From Brevibacillus fortis (GTDB lineage Bacteria > Bacillota > Bacilli > Brevibacillales > Brevibacillaceae), in assembly GCF_003013395.1 (NCBI RefSeq), contig NZ_PXZM01000031.1:1-64000 (forward strand): a stretch of 64,000 nucleotides of DNA, read 5' to 3'. Positions 26,922 through 35,554 of this stretch are shown here, piece by piece. Position 1 is the stretch's first letter. The number at the start of each line of letters is the position of its first letter. A program made the position numbers and the translations under genes. Below the pieces are notes generated by a model that saw only the letters and a program-made list of their open reading frames with translations, made no database searches and was not told where the DNA came from.

Positions 26922-28145
26922 ATGAATGTGGCCAATTTGACTCCTGCCGTAGGTTCAGCAGGATCTGTTACAGCGACACCTGTAGCGAATGCGGGAGGAA
27001 CTGGCTTAGGTCAAATGTTTTCCATGCAATTGATGCAGGTGCTGGATCAGGTGGGGAACCCAGAAGAGACAATGGTGGCATCAGAGGGCTTAAGTGAAGA
27101 GGAAATGCTAGCGTTAGCTGAGCTCATGGCATTATTTGCCCAACTACTTGGTTCCGGTCAAGCTACGCAAGACGAATTACCGCCTGAAGCCCAGGAAAAA
27201 TTTGCGACTGCGATTGAACAACTATTGGGTAAAGCGCAAGGAAATGCCGATCAAGTGAGTGAGGATTTGAAACAGATTCTAGCTAACCTAAAAAAAGGGG
27301 AAGCAACTCCAAACGAGCTGGAGAAGCTGGCAGCTCTTCTCGAATCCCTGAAGAATCAAAAAGGAAATGCTGAGGAGTCAAAACGAAGTGGACTGAACTT
27401 GCGATCTGATGTGATGGCAAACATGAACACAACACAGCAAGATACGCTCAAGACTTTTACTCCAATGCGTTTGAACCAAGGTCTCACGGCTTACAAGCTG
27501 GAGGCAGGGATTCAGTCTCAGACTGTACAGCCTACCCTGCAAGGCGGCCTTTTGAATCAAGAGGGCAATGCACAAGAGGGTATGTTGAATGGAAATGGTC
27601 AGACACCGATCATTGCTTCATCTAATACACAGACACAATCTGTACAGACCTTTTCGCAACAGTCGGTCCCAACGCATCATGTGAACGCTAATCAACTGAC
27701 CCAGCAAGTCACACAGCTCTTCGTGTCTAAAATGCAGTTGACGCAAAACAATGGTGTACATGAGGCAAGGCTGATTCTGAATCCACAATCTTTGGGTCAA
27801 GTAGATGTAACGATTACTTCTCAAAATGGAGTGATTACAGCACAGTTCCATGCCGAAACACAGGCTGGAAAGGAAATGCTGGACAACCAGCTTCCACAGC
27901 TTCGAGCTGCTTTGACTCAACAAGGCTTGCAGGTTGATCGCTTGGAGGTAAACCAACAGCAGGATACAGCTTTTAACTTCCAACAACAGCGTGAACAAGC
28001 GCGACAGCAACAAGAGAATCGACAACAGCAAGATAAAGACGAGCAAGAATTTGCTCTCGATGCCCTGGTAGACACCAATGAATCATCTGAAGTGCTTTGG
28101 AATCGATTGCGGGAAACGGCTCGCGGCATTGACGACATCGTCTAG
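26922..28145 (+). CDS. fliK: Flagellar hook-length control protein FliK
   Basis: The protein has 407 residues from ATG 26922 (AGGAGGTG 6 bases upstream). FliK is a molecular ruler and switches export specificity from hook to filament. The N-terminal two thirds are Gln/Asn/Leu-rich and poorly conserved. The conserved C-terminal domain reads EARLILNPQSLGQVDVTI and AETQAGKEMLDNQLPQLRAA. It ends with an extra Gln-rich tail (REQARQQQENRQQQDKDEQ). Confidence 0.92.
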   Translation: MNVANLTPAVGSAGSVTATPVANAGGTGLGQMFSMQLMQVLDQVGNPEETMVASEGLSEEEMLALAELMALFAQLLGSGQATQDELPPEAQEKFATAIEQLLGKAQGNADQVSEDLKQILANLKKGEATPNELEKLAALLESLKNQKGNAEESKRSGLNLRSDVMANMNTTQQDTLKTFTPMRLNQGLTAYKLEAGIQSQTVQPTLQGGLLNQEGNAQEGMLNGNGQTPIIASSNTQTQSVQTFSQQSVPTHHVNANQLTQQVTQLFVSKMQLTQNNGVHEARLILNPQSLGQVDVTITSQNGVITAQFHAETQAGKEMLDNQLPQLRAALTQQGLQVDRLEVNQQQDTAFNFQQQREQARQQQENRQQQDKDEQEFALDALVDTNESSEVLWNRLRETARGIDDIV

Positions 28146-28168
28146 GATTGGATAAAGGAGGAAGCGCC

Positions 28169-28564
28169 ATGAACCATTTTCGAGTGGGGCAACCCTACTT
28201 TCCTCCGAAAACGAATCACGTCGCAAAAGCTACTACCCAAACTGCGCCGGGAAACAACAAGTTATTTCAGCAGTATTTGACGGAATCGATTGGCGCTGCA
28301 ACCAAGGCGGAGCCACTTAGCTTTAGTCAGCATGCCGTCAATCGCTTGCAGGAGCGGGGCATTACGCTCGAAAGACAGCAGATGGAGCGTTTGGAATCCG
28401 CTGTCCAAAAAGCAGCCGCCAAAGGCGCAAGAGAGTCTCTCATTATGATGGATAATGTGGCCTATGTCGTGAGCATCGTAAATCGGAAAATTATTACCGC
28501 CGTAGACGATGGCAGCATGAAGGACAACGTATTTACTAACATTGACAGTGCCATTTTCGTGTAG
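28169..28564 (+). CDS. Flagellar operon protein (TIGR02530-type)
   Basis: The protein has 131 residues from ATG 28169 (AAAGGAGG upstream). It contains the pattern LSFSQHAVNRLQERGITLER and LIMMDNVAYVVSIVNRKIITAVD, typical of the small protein encoded between flgD and flgE in many Firmicutes. Its molecular role is unknown. Here it follows fliK directly, with no flgD in between. Confidence 0.85.
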   Translation: MNHFRVGQPYFPPKTNHVAKATTQTAPGNNKLFQQYLTESIGAATKAEPLSFSQHAVNRLQERGITLERQQMERLESAVQKAAAKGARESLIMMDNVAYVVSIVNRKIITAVDDGSMKDNVFTNIDSAIFV

Positions 28565-28577
28565 GTGGCTGTTTACT

Positions 28578-28632
28578 GGGCTGGACCTCCTTATGAGGAA
28601 GCCCATTCGGCTACTGACTGACAGAGGTAGCC
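28578..28632 (+). other. Two hairpins before flgE
   Basis: GGGCT (28578-28582) pairs with AGCCC (28600-28604), and GGCTAC (28609-28614) with GTAGCC (28627-28632). No T-run follows. The roughly 100-base gap is long for this operon. Confidence 0.4.
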
Positions 28633-28665
28633 GCTGTAAATGAGAAGGTAAAGGAGGAAATTAGT

Positions 28666-29484
28666 ATGCTTCGATCTATGTACTCAGGTATTTCAGGCTT
28701 GCGTGGTTTTCAGACAAAATTGGACGTGATCGGTAATAATATCGCGAACGTTAACACAGTCGGTTTTAAAAAGGGTCGAGTGATGTTTCAAGATATTTTG
28801 AGCCAGAACGTTCAAGGGGCTGGGGCTCCTACAGCTGGTGGAAAGGGCGGGACTAACCCGACTCAGATCGGTCTTGGTGCTTCCATTGCTTCTATTGATA
28901 CTGTTTTCTCAGCAGGTAGTCCAATGACAACCAACCTTCCGACAGATCTATCTATCGAGGGTGACGGATTCTTTATGGTAAGCCCGGATGAAGGAGCCAC
29001 GATCTATTATACGCGTGCAGGCAACTTTACACGTGATGCTGAGGGGTACCTGGTAAATTCACAAGGTATGAAGCTGATGAACTCTGATCCAGGTGTCATT
29101 CAGATCAACCAAAATGATGGAATTGTTTCTTACTCCATCGGAAAAGACGGAGTCATCACAACGGTTGATGAGACAGGTGCATTAGACTCTGCGAATACCA
29201 TTGGGGTCATGACCTTCAATAATCCAGGTGGTTTGAAGAAGATTGGGAACAATCTTTACGAAAACACAGTAAACGCTGGAGCGAATGATGATGACCCGTT
29301 GACACCAGTGACGCCAGCAGATGCAAAAGTAAGCATCATCGCAGGACAACTGGAAATGTCCAACGTTGACCTTTCTGAAGAATTTACAGAAATGATCGTG
29401 GCACAACGCGGTTTCCAAGCAAACTCTCGGATCATCACGACATCAGACACAGTACTAGAAGAACTGGTGAACCTGAAACGATAA
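28666..29484 (+). CDS. flgE: Flagellar hook protein FlgE
   Basis: The protein has 272 residues, near the B. subtilis size and much shorter than enterobacterial FlgE. The N-terminus has MLRSMYSGISGLRGFQTKL and DVIGNNIANVNTVGFKK. The domain contains DLSIEGDGFFMVSP and YTRAGNFTRDAEGYLVN. The C-terminus has the conserved LSEEFTEMIVAQRGFQANSR. FlgE and FlgG are homologous; position after the TIGR02530-type gene argues for the hook protein. Confidence 0.92.
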   Translation: MLRSMYSGISGLRGFQTKLDVIGNNIANVNTVGFKKGRVMFQDILSQNVQGAGAPTAGGKGGTNPTQIGLGASIASIDTVFSAGSPMTTNLPTDLSIEGDGFFMVSPDEGATIYYTRAGNFTRDAEGYLVNSQGMKLMNSDPGVIQINQNDGIVSYSIGKDGVITTVDETGALDSANTIGVMTFNNPGGLKKIGNNLYENTVNAGANDDDPLTPVTPADAKVSIIAGQLEMSNVDLSEEFTEMIVAQRGFQANSRIITTSDTVLEELVNLKR

Positions 29485-29503
29485 TTTCGTTTAACGGAAA
29501 AAA

Positions 29504-29533
29504 GCCGGGGAAGTGTTCTAAACCTTCCCCAGC
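29504..29533 (+). other. Intercistronic hairpin between flgE and swrD
   Basis: GGGGAAG (29507-29513) pairs with CTTCCCC (29524-29530), extended by GC pairs with one mismatch. No T-run, so more likely an RNA stability or partial stop element than a full terminator. Confidence 0.5.
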
Positions 29534-29555
29534 TTGATCCGGAAAGGAGCAGCCA

Positions 29556-29777
29556 ATGATTAAGTTAACTCGATTTAACGGCTCTACTTTTTATCTGAAC
29601 ATCACTCACATTGAAACTGTTGAAGCAACTCCGGATAGCGTGATTACGCTGTTCAACGACAGAAAGTACATCGTGAAGGATTCGGTGGAATCCATCGCTG
29701 AACGTGTTCAGGCTTTTTATCATAATGTTCCTCCGGCAACGTCTATACCGAGAATGCCGGGTGATTCAAATGAATAG
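29556..29777 (+). CDS. swrD: SwrD/FlbD-family protein
   Basis: The protein has 73 residues and starts IKLTRFNGSTFYLNITHIET, continuing with DSVITLFNDRKYIVKDSVE. This matches the FlbD family, called SwrD (YlzI) in B. subtilis, where it raises flagellar power for swarming, probably through stator engagement. AAAGGAG precedes ATG 29556. Confidence 0.88.
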   Translation: MIKLTRFNGSTFYLNITHIETVEATPDSVITLFNDRKYIVKDSVESIAERVQAFYHNVPPATSIPRMPGDSNE

Positions 29778-29792
29778 CGGGAGGCATTAGTG

Positions 29793-30248
29793 ATGTTTCA
29801 AAATCGATTGTTTAACATGGCTCTAATCATTATCATCGCGATATCGCTACTGGGAGTGATCTCGTTTGTTCTCTGGCAAACGTATCTCTCTCCGGCTGCT
29901 CAAACAGCCACAACGGGAGAGCAAGAAGTGAAGCCCCTAACGGCAGAGGAAATGAAAGAGTTCTCCGTTGACACTGGCGAAATTACTACGAACTTGCTAA
30001 CGAATAATTACATGATTGTACGCTTTAGCATTACGGCGGACAGTGCTGATGCTAAAACAGAGTTGGAGCAGCGTTTGCCACAAGTCAATCAGGTGATTAT
30101 TAAAACATTGGCGGGGTTGACACCAGAAGACATAAAAGGAACTGAAGGTGTGAACAAGCTGGAAGCAAAAATCATGAATGAAATCAGCTCCCTAATGCAA
30201 GAAGGTAAGATTGTTCAAGTAGTGACAACCAAACGCGTCTTGTCATAG
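29793..30248 (+). CDS. fliL: Flagellar basal body-associated protein FliL
   Basis: The protein has 151 residues from ATG 29793 (GGGAGG 8 bases upstream; GTG 29790 is an alternative). One N-terminal transmembrane helix (MALIIIIAISLLGVISFVLW) precedes an extracytoplasmic domain with NNYMIVRFSITADS. FliL rings surround stator units in other bacteria. Confidence 0.92.
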   Translation: MFQNRLFNMALIIIIAISLLGVISFVLWQTYLSPAAQTATTGEQEVKPLTAEEMKEFSVDTGEITTNLLTNNYMIVRFSITADSADAKTELEQRLPQVNQVIIKTLAGLTPEDIKGTEGVNKLEAKIMNEISSLMQEGKIVQVVTTKRVLS

Positions 30249-30287
30249 GAAGCGATTATGGTATACATAGCAAGGAGGTGACGACAT

Positions 30288-31283
30288 ATGGCCGAGGTTC
30301 TCTCACAGAGTGAGATTGATGCGCTGTTGGCTGCCCTATCTTCGGGCGAAATGGATGCCAACGAGCTGAAAAAGGAAGAAACTGAGCGTAAAATCAAAGT
30401 ATATGATTTCAAACGCGCCCTGCGGTTCTCAAAAGATCAGATACGCGGTTTAACGCGAATCCATGAAAACTACGCGAGGCTGTTGACTACGTATTTTTCA
30501 GCTCAGCTCCGTACCTTCGTGCAAATTACGGTTGCCTCCGTCGATCAATTGCCGTATGACGAATTTATACGTTCTATTCCCAAGATGACCATCTTGAACA
30601 TCTTTGAAGCCCCTCCACTGGAAGGACGAATGGTTTTGGAAGTAAATCCAAACATCGCCTATACCATGCTGGATCGACTTCTGGGAGGACAGGGGGCGAT
30701 TCCGGAAAAGATGGGCGCCCTTACGGAAATTGAAACAACGGTGATGGAACGCGTATTCGGCAAAGCGCTGGATACTTTCCACGAGGCATGGAAGCAAATC
30801 ATTGAGCTGGATCCGTATCAGGAAGGTTTGGAGATGAATCCACAGTTCATGCAGATCGTCTCACCTAACGAGATTGTCGTGGTAATCTCTTTTAGTACCA
30901 AAATCGGGGATACAACGGGAATGATCAACCTCTGTTTGCCTCACGTGGTACTAGAGCCAATCATGACAAAGCTGTCTGGACAATACTGGTTCTCCAAACA
31001 AAAGAAAACGCGGGATGAAGAAGAGCGTCTGCGTGTAGAAGAGCGAGTAAAAGTTGCAAAATTGCCGATTGTTGCTGAAATGGGAACGGCTACGATTACT
31101 GTAGGAGATTTCCTGCAGCTACAAAAAGGCGATGTCATTCAATTAGATCAATCGATTGACAACAAGTTGAAAATTAAAGTGGGCGACCACTTAAAGTTCT
31201 TGGGTCAGCCAGGAACACTTAAAGGAAGAGTGGCCGTACAGATTGATGAAGTCATAGAGGAGGGGGAGGAACAAAATGAGTAG
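30288..31283 (+). CDS. fliM: Flagellar motor switch protein FliM
   Basis: The protein has 331 residues. The N-terminal EVLSQSEIDALLAALSSGE is the CheY-P binding peptide. The middle CheC-like domain contains NPNIAYTMLDRLLGG and the C-terminal SpoA domain GDFLQLQKGDVIQLDQ. It builds the C-ring with FliG and FliY, and overlaps fliY by 8 bases. Confidence 0.97.
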   Translation: MAEVLSQSEIDALLAALSSGEMDANELKKEETERKIKVYDFKRALRFSKDQIRGLTRIHENYARLLTTYFSAQLRTFVQITVASVDQLPYDEFIRSIPKMTILNIFEAPPLEGRMVLEVNPNIAYTMLDRLLGGQGAIPEKMGALTEIETTVMERVFGKALDTFHEAWKQIIELDPYQEGLEMNPQFMQIVSPNEIVVVISFSTKIGDTTGMINLCLPHVVLEPIMTKLSGQYWFSKQKKTRDEEERLRVEERVKVAKLPIVAEMGTATITVGDFLQLQKGDVIQLDQSIDNKLKIKVGDHLKFLGQPGTLKGRVAVQIDEVIEEGEEQNE

Positions 31284-32631
31284 AGATATGCTTTCTCAAG
31301 ACGAGATTGACGCGCTGTTACGTGCGAACAACTTGGTTGAGGACGAAGAGGAAGCTGTGTCGGTAGTGACCCAGGATGTTGCCGAGTTTCTGTCCCCGTT
31401 TGAACAAGATGCACTCGGAGAAATTGGTAATATCTCCTTTGGGAGCGCAGCTACTGCGTTATCTACTTTGTTAAGTCAAAAAGTAGATATTACAACCCCT
31501 ACTGTTACCGTAGTCAATGTCGATGAATTGGAAAGCGAATTTCCGATTCCTCACGTGGCAGTCCACGTGGAATATACAGATGGTTTCAAAGGAATTAACT
31601 TGTTAGTCATTCGCATGGAAGATGCTGCAGTTATCGCGGATCTGATGATGGGTGGAGACGGTAGACCGGCGAACACTGAAATGTCAGAGCTTCATATCAG
31701 CGCGGTTCAGGAAGCAATGAATCAGATGATGGGTTCCGCTGCTACATCCATGTCGACGATTTTCAACCAGTTCATTAATATTACACCACCAGGCATCGAT
31801 GTAATGGATCTTGCGCAAGGCAAGGGCGGAGACAGCTTCTCTGATGATGACAGTCCTTTGGTGAAAGTATCTTTTCGCTTAAAGGTAGGAGAGCAAGGCG
31901 AACTTATCGATTCAAATATTATGCAGCTTCTCCCGCTCTCCTTTGCGAAAAAGATGATTGATAGACTAGTTGGAGGTTCAGAGGATGAAGCAGCAGCGGC
32001 GGCCCTCATAGATGAGATAGAGATGCCTTCTCTGCCTGCTATGAGTCTGTCGGCTCCTTCTATCCAGCCAAGTGCGCCAGAGCAGCCACAGAGCCACGTA
32101 CCGCCTGTAGCGCCACCACCACAACAGCCGATGTATCAGCAACCGCAGGGTTACGCACAGCCAATGGGCTACCCAGGACAGCCGATGTATCCTGACGCGT
32201 ATGGACAACCAATGATGCCACCAGGCTACGCTCCGTACCCAGGTATGTATCAGCAGCCTCCAATGGCTCCGCCAACACCACAGCATTTCGGAGGTCCTGC
32301 CGCTAGTCAGGCGAATGTAGTACCAGCACAATTTGCTCCGCTTGGAGGTGCTCCTATGTATACAGGAGACATACAAAACTTGAACTTGCTTCACGACATT
32401 CCTTTGCAAGTAACTGTTGAGTTAGGTCGTACGAAAAAGCTTATTAGAGAAATCCTTGACTTGTCCGCTGGATCGATTATACAGTTGGACAAGCTGGCAG
32501 GTGAGCATGTAGACATCTTGGTAAACAACAAGTTGATTGCCAAGGGCGAGGTTGTCGTCATTGATGAGAACTTTGGGGTTCGTGTTACAGACATCATCAG
32601 TCAGATAGATCGTGTTCAAAAATTACAATAA
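31276..32631 (+). CDS. fliY: Flagellar motor switch phosphatase FliY
   Basis: The protein has 451 residues, longer than B. subtilis FliY (about 380). The N-terminal CheY-P-binding peptide (MLSQDEIDALLRANN) precedes a CheC-type phosphatase domain with two active-site helices (LGEIGNISFGSAATALS and AVQEAMNQMMGSAATSMS). A Pro/Gln/Tyr/Met-rich linker (residues about 263-355) leads to the C-terminal FliN domain (VELGRTKKLIREILDLSAGS). It acts in the C-ring and dephosphorylates CheY-P. Confidence 0.95.
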   Translation: MSRDMLSQDEIDALLRANNLVEDEEEAVSVVTQDVAEFLSPFEQDALGEIGNISFGSAATALSTLLSQKVDITTPTVTVVNVDELESEFPIPHVAVHVEYTDGFKGINLLVIRMEDAAVIADLMMGGDGRPANTEMSELHISAVQEAMNQMMGSAATSMSTIFNQFINITPPGIDVMDLAQGKGGDSFSDDDSPLVKVSFRLKVGEQGELIDSNIMQLLPLSFAKKMIDRLVGGSEDEAAAAALIDEIEMPSLPAMSLSAPSIQPSAPEQPQSHVPPVAPPPQQPMYQQPQGYAQPMGYPGQPMYPDAYGQPMMPPGYAPYPGMYQQPPMAPPTPQHFGGPAASQANVVPAQFAPLGGAPMYTGDIQNLNLLHDIPLQVTVELGRTKKLIREILDLSAGSIIQLDKLAGEHVDILVNNKLIAKGEVVVIDENFGVRVTDIISQIDRVQKLQ

Positions 32632-32667
32632 TACAATCAAGAGGGAAGTATTAGGGAGGAGCTATTC

Positions 32668-33030
32668 ATGTCTAACAAAGTTTTAATCGTAGACGATGCA
32701 GCATTCATGCGTATGATGATCAAGGAAATTCTTTCGAAAAACGGGTACAGCGTCGTAGGGGAAGCAAGTGACGGTGCACAAGCAGTTGAAAAGTACAAAG
32801 AATTGGGACCTGATCTCGTAACTATGGATATTACCATGCCAGAGATGGATGGAATTTCTGCATTGAAAGAAATTAAAAAGTTGGATCCTAACGCACGCGT
32901 GATCATGTGCTCCGCGATGGGACAACAAGCGATGGTAATCGATGCGATCCAGGCGGGCGCAAAAGACTTCATCGTAAAACCATTCCAGGCGGATCGCGTT
33001 CTGGAAGCGATCAAAAAGACAATGAGCTAA
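32668..33030 (+). CDS. cheY: Chemotaxis response regulator CheY
   Basis: The protein has 120 residues and is a single receiver domain. Acidic pocket DD at 9-10, phosphorylation Asp54 in TMDITMPEMDG, and the conserved Lys in FIVKPF. CheA phosphorylates it and CheY-P binds FliM and FliY. Confidence 0.96.
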   Translation: MSNKVLIVDDAAFMRMMIKEILSKNGYSVVGEASDGAQAVEKYKELGPDLVTMDITMPEMDGISALKEIKKLDPNARVIMCSAMGQQAMVIDAIQAGAKDFIVKPFQADRVLEAIKKTMS

Positions 33031-33710
33031 TGATGATGATCCGGAATGCAGGGGCAAGACTCATTTTAGCCTTCAGTCTGATCCTGTTGCTTTTCGTCTC
33101 CTCCCTGCCGAGTACCGTTTTTGCGGAAGGTTCAGTAGCGGATGCGTACAACCAGGGAAAAGTGCCAACTAGCAATGCGCCCGCCGGCAGTGAACAGCCG
33201 GCGGCCATTCCGGGCAGCGGAACAGGAAGTATGATCGGGTATCTAGTTCAAGTCATCTTTTCGCTTGGCTTTATTGCAGTATTGATCTTTTTATTGCTCC
33301 GTTTTCTTGGTCGACGTCAAGGTGCTCAAAGTCATGGACCGATTAAAGTGATTAGCGCTACTGCCTTAGGTAGTGGCAAGACACTGCAGGTTGTCATGAT
33401 CGGCGAGTCGTTGTACATCGTGGGAGTGGGAGAAAATGTTCAATTGCTTCGTAGGATCGAACCGGGTGAAGAAGTAGATCTGATCTTGGCTGACGCAGAG
33501 ATCAAACCAATGAAAAGCCCAATCTCGCTAGATTGGCTCCCGTTCGGTAAGAAAAAGCAGGCAGAAGAAGAAATCTTGTTTTCTTCTGATATGGAAGGTA
33601 AAAGCTTTCAAGATCTGTTGCAGGGTCAATGGAACGACTTGAAAAATCGTCCACAGCAAACAGAACATTGGGAGAAAGAGCAAGCTCAGGACAGAGGGGA
33701 CCAAAAATGA
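33030..33710 (+). CDS. fliO: Flagellar biosynthesis protein FliO/FliZ
   Basis: The protein has 226 residues. The start at 33030 overlaps the cheY stop (TAATG); two further ATGs follow directly, so the exact start is uncertain. It has an N-terminal signal-like helix (ILAFSLILLLFVSSLPSTVFA) and a second membrane helix (LVQVIFSLGFIAVLIFLLLR) at about residues 69-89. It then has a cytoplasmic FliO domain (ISATALGSGKTLQVVMIGES) and a charged tail. It assists FliP-ring assembly. Confidence 0.9.
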   Translation: MMMIRNAGARLILAFSLILLLFVSSLPSTVFAEGSVADAYNQGKVPTSNAPAGSEQPAAIPGSGTGSMIGYLVQVIFSLGFIAVLIFLLLRFLGRRQGAQSHGPIKVISATALGSGKTLQVVMIGESLYIVGVGENVQLLRRIEPGEEVDLILADAEIKPMKSPISLDWLPFGKKKQAEEEILFSSDMEGKSFQDLLQGQWNDLKNRPQQTEHWEKEQAQDRGDQK

Positions 33711-34468
33711 AATATTTTTTGCAGGTGCTGATGCTTGTTGCAGTGTTGCTATCCGTACCTGAGATGGTCATGGCAGCGCCAGCGGGTACACCGCTTGTTC
33801 CGAGCATTGATTTGAAGATAGGTGGCGGAACAGGGACACCGCAGGAGACATCAACGGCCATTCAGCTGTTACTGATTTTGACAGTATTATCTGTAGCTCC
33901 AGCCATTTTGCTTTTAATGACCAGTTTTGCCCGAATTGTCATTGTCTTGTCTTTTGTACGAAATGCGCTGGCAACTCAACAAATGCCACCGAACCAGGTA
34001 TTGATTGCCCTTGCACTATTTATGACTTTTTTCATAATGGCTCCGACACTTGGACAAGTAAACCAAACTGCCGTACAGCCATTTATGCAAGGAAAGCTAA
34101 CGCAACAGCAGGCATTAGACGCAGCGGTCATACCGTTTAAGGAATTTATGGCAAAACAGACGCGTGAAAAAGATTTAGCGCTATTTCTGGAATACACAAA
34201 AGCCGAACGACCTAAATCGATTCAAGATATTCCATTGAATGCGCTGGTCCCTGCTTTTGCCATTAGTGAATTGAAGACGGCTTTTCAAATCGGTTTTATG
34301 ATATTCATTCCATTTCTCGTAATTGATATGATCGTCTCCAGTATTTTGATGGGGATGGGGATGATGATGTTACCGCCGGTTATGATTTCATTACCGTTTA
34401 AGATTTTATTGTTCATCATGGTGGACGGCTGGTATCTCATTGTGAAATCACTTTTGACCAGTTTTTAG
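33707..34468 (+). CDS. fliP: Flagellar export gate protein FliP
   Basis: The protein has 253 residues from ATG 33707, overlapping the fliO stop by ATGA. It has a cleavable signal peptide and four membrane helices. The family block ILLMTSFARIVIVLSFVRNA and QMPPNQVLIALALFMTFF are clear. It forms the export pore with FliQ and FliR. Confidence 0.97.
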   Translation: MKYFLQVLMLVAVLLSVPEMVMAAPAGTPLVPSIDLKIGGGTGTPQETSTAIQLLLILTVLSVAPAILLLMTSFARIVIVLSFVRNALATQQMPPNQVLIALALFMTFFIMAPTLGQVNQTAVQPFMQGKLTQQQALDAAVIPFKEFMAKQTREKDLALFLEYTKAERPKSIQDIPLNALVPAFAISELKTAFQIGFMIFIPFLVIDMIVSSILMGMGMMMLPPVMISLPFKILLFIMVDGWYLIVKSLLTSF

Positions 34469-34498
34469 CGACATTCCGAATACCTCAGGAGGTAGAGC

Positions 34499-34768
34499 AT
34501 GACACAAGAATTACTTATGCAGATTGCCCAAAGCTCTGTTTATACCATCCTGCTGATTTCGGCACCTGCACTTGGGGTCGCCTTACTGGTTGGTTTGATG
34601 GTCAGCGTCTTTCAGGCAACGACACAAATTCAGGAGCAGACACTCGCTTTCATTCCAAAGATCGTGGCCGTATTTGTTGTGATCTTGGCTGCTGGCCCAT
34701 GGATGCTTCGGGTACTGCTTGATTTTACGATGGGGATCTTCGGTAACCTTCATCGTTTTGTTGGGTAG
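34499..34768 (+). CDS. fliQ: Flagellar export gate protein FliQ
   Basis: The protein has 89 residues with two membrane helices. The family motifs ALGVALLVGLMVSVFQATTQ and QEQTLAFIPKIVAV are present. CAGGAGG precedes ATG 34499. Confidence 0.96.
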   Translation: MTQELLMQIAQSSVYTILLISAPALGVALLVGLMVSVFQATTQIQEQTLAFIPKIVAVFVVILAAGPWMLRVLLDFTMGIFGNLHRFVG

Positions 34769-34771
34769 CAT

Positions 34772-35554
34772 ATGAATCTTTTTCTGATGTATCTGCCCGT
34801 ATTCTTGCTTGTTTTTGTCCGAATGAGTGCTTTTTTTGTAACGGCTCCATTCTTCTCCATTCGTGGTGTACCGAATCAGTATAAAATCGGTCTTGCATTT
34901 ATCATGGCCGTCATCAGTTTTCAATCCTTGCCGGTACAAGGCGAGATTCCGATGGATTTGACTTTTATTCTGTATGTCATGAAGGAAGCACTTGTTGGTG
35001 TCATTCTTGGTTACATATGCGAAATGATGTTTATCGCCATTCAGGTTGCCGGCGGACTGATGGATATGCAGATGGGTCTCGCAATGGCAAACGTTATTGA
35101 CCCTAAAACGGGTACATACATCCCGGTGACAGGTAACTTCAAAAACATTCTCGCCGTCCTGTACTTTTTCAGTATTGACGGGCATCACATGCTGATACGA
35201 GGTGTGATAAGTAGTTACCAGATAATACCGGTGGACATCATGTGGGCGGCTTTCGGTAGCGAAAACGTCATGATGACAGCGGTAAAAACATTTCAAACGA
35301 TGTTTGTAAGTGCATTTATGATTGCGGCACCTATCGTCGTCGCATTGTTTCTGGTTGATCTCTCTCTTGGTATTATCGCCAAATCTGTCCCGCAGTTTAA
35401 TATCTTTGTGGTGGGTTTGCCCATTAAACTGCTTGCCGGCTTTTTACTGCTTATTGTGGTGATGCCTGCGTTCTTGCTGACCCTGAACGGATTGTTTGGA
35501 AACATGTTCCGGGCACTTGCAGAAATGATGAAATCGCTCGGAGGATCACCATGA
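34772..35554 (+). CDS. fliR: Flagellar export gate protein FliR
   Basis: The protein has 260 residues with about six membrane helices. Recognised from position and from motifs FFSIRGVPNQYKIGLAFIMA, GLMDMQMGLAMANVIDP and PQFNIFVVGLPIKLLAGF. It begins 3 bases after the fliQ stop without a strong ribosome site, suggesting translational coupling, and overlaps flhB. Confidence 0.95.
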   Translation: MNLFLMYLPVFLLVFVRMSAFFVTAPFFSIRGVPNQYKIGLAFIMAVISFQSLPVQGEIPMDLTFILYVMKEALVGVILGYICEMMFIAIQVAGGLMDMQMGLAMANVIDPKTGTYIPVTGNFKNILAVLYFFSIDGHHMLIRGVISSYQIIPVDIMWAAFGSENVMMTAVKTFQTMFVSAFMIAAPIVVALFLVDLSLGIIAKSVPQFNIFVVGLPIKLLAGFLLLIVVMPAFLLTLNGLFGNMFRALAEMMKSLGGSP

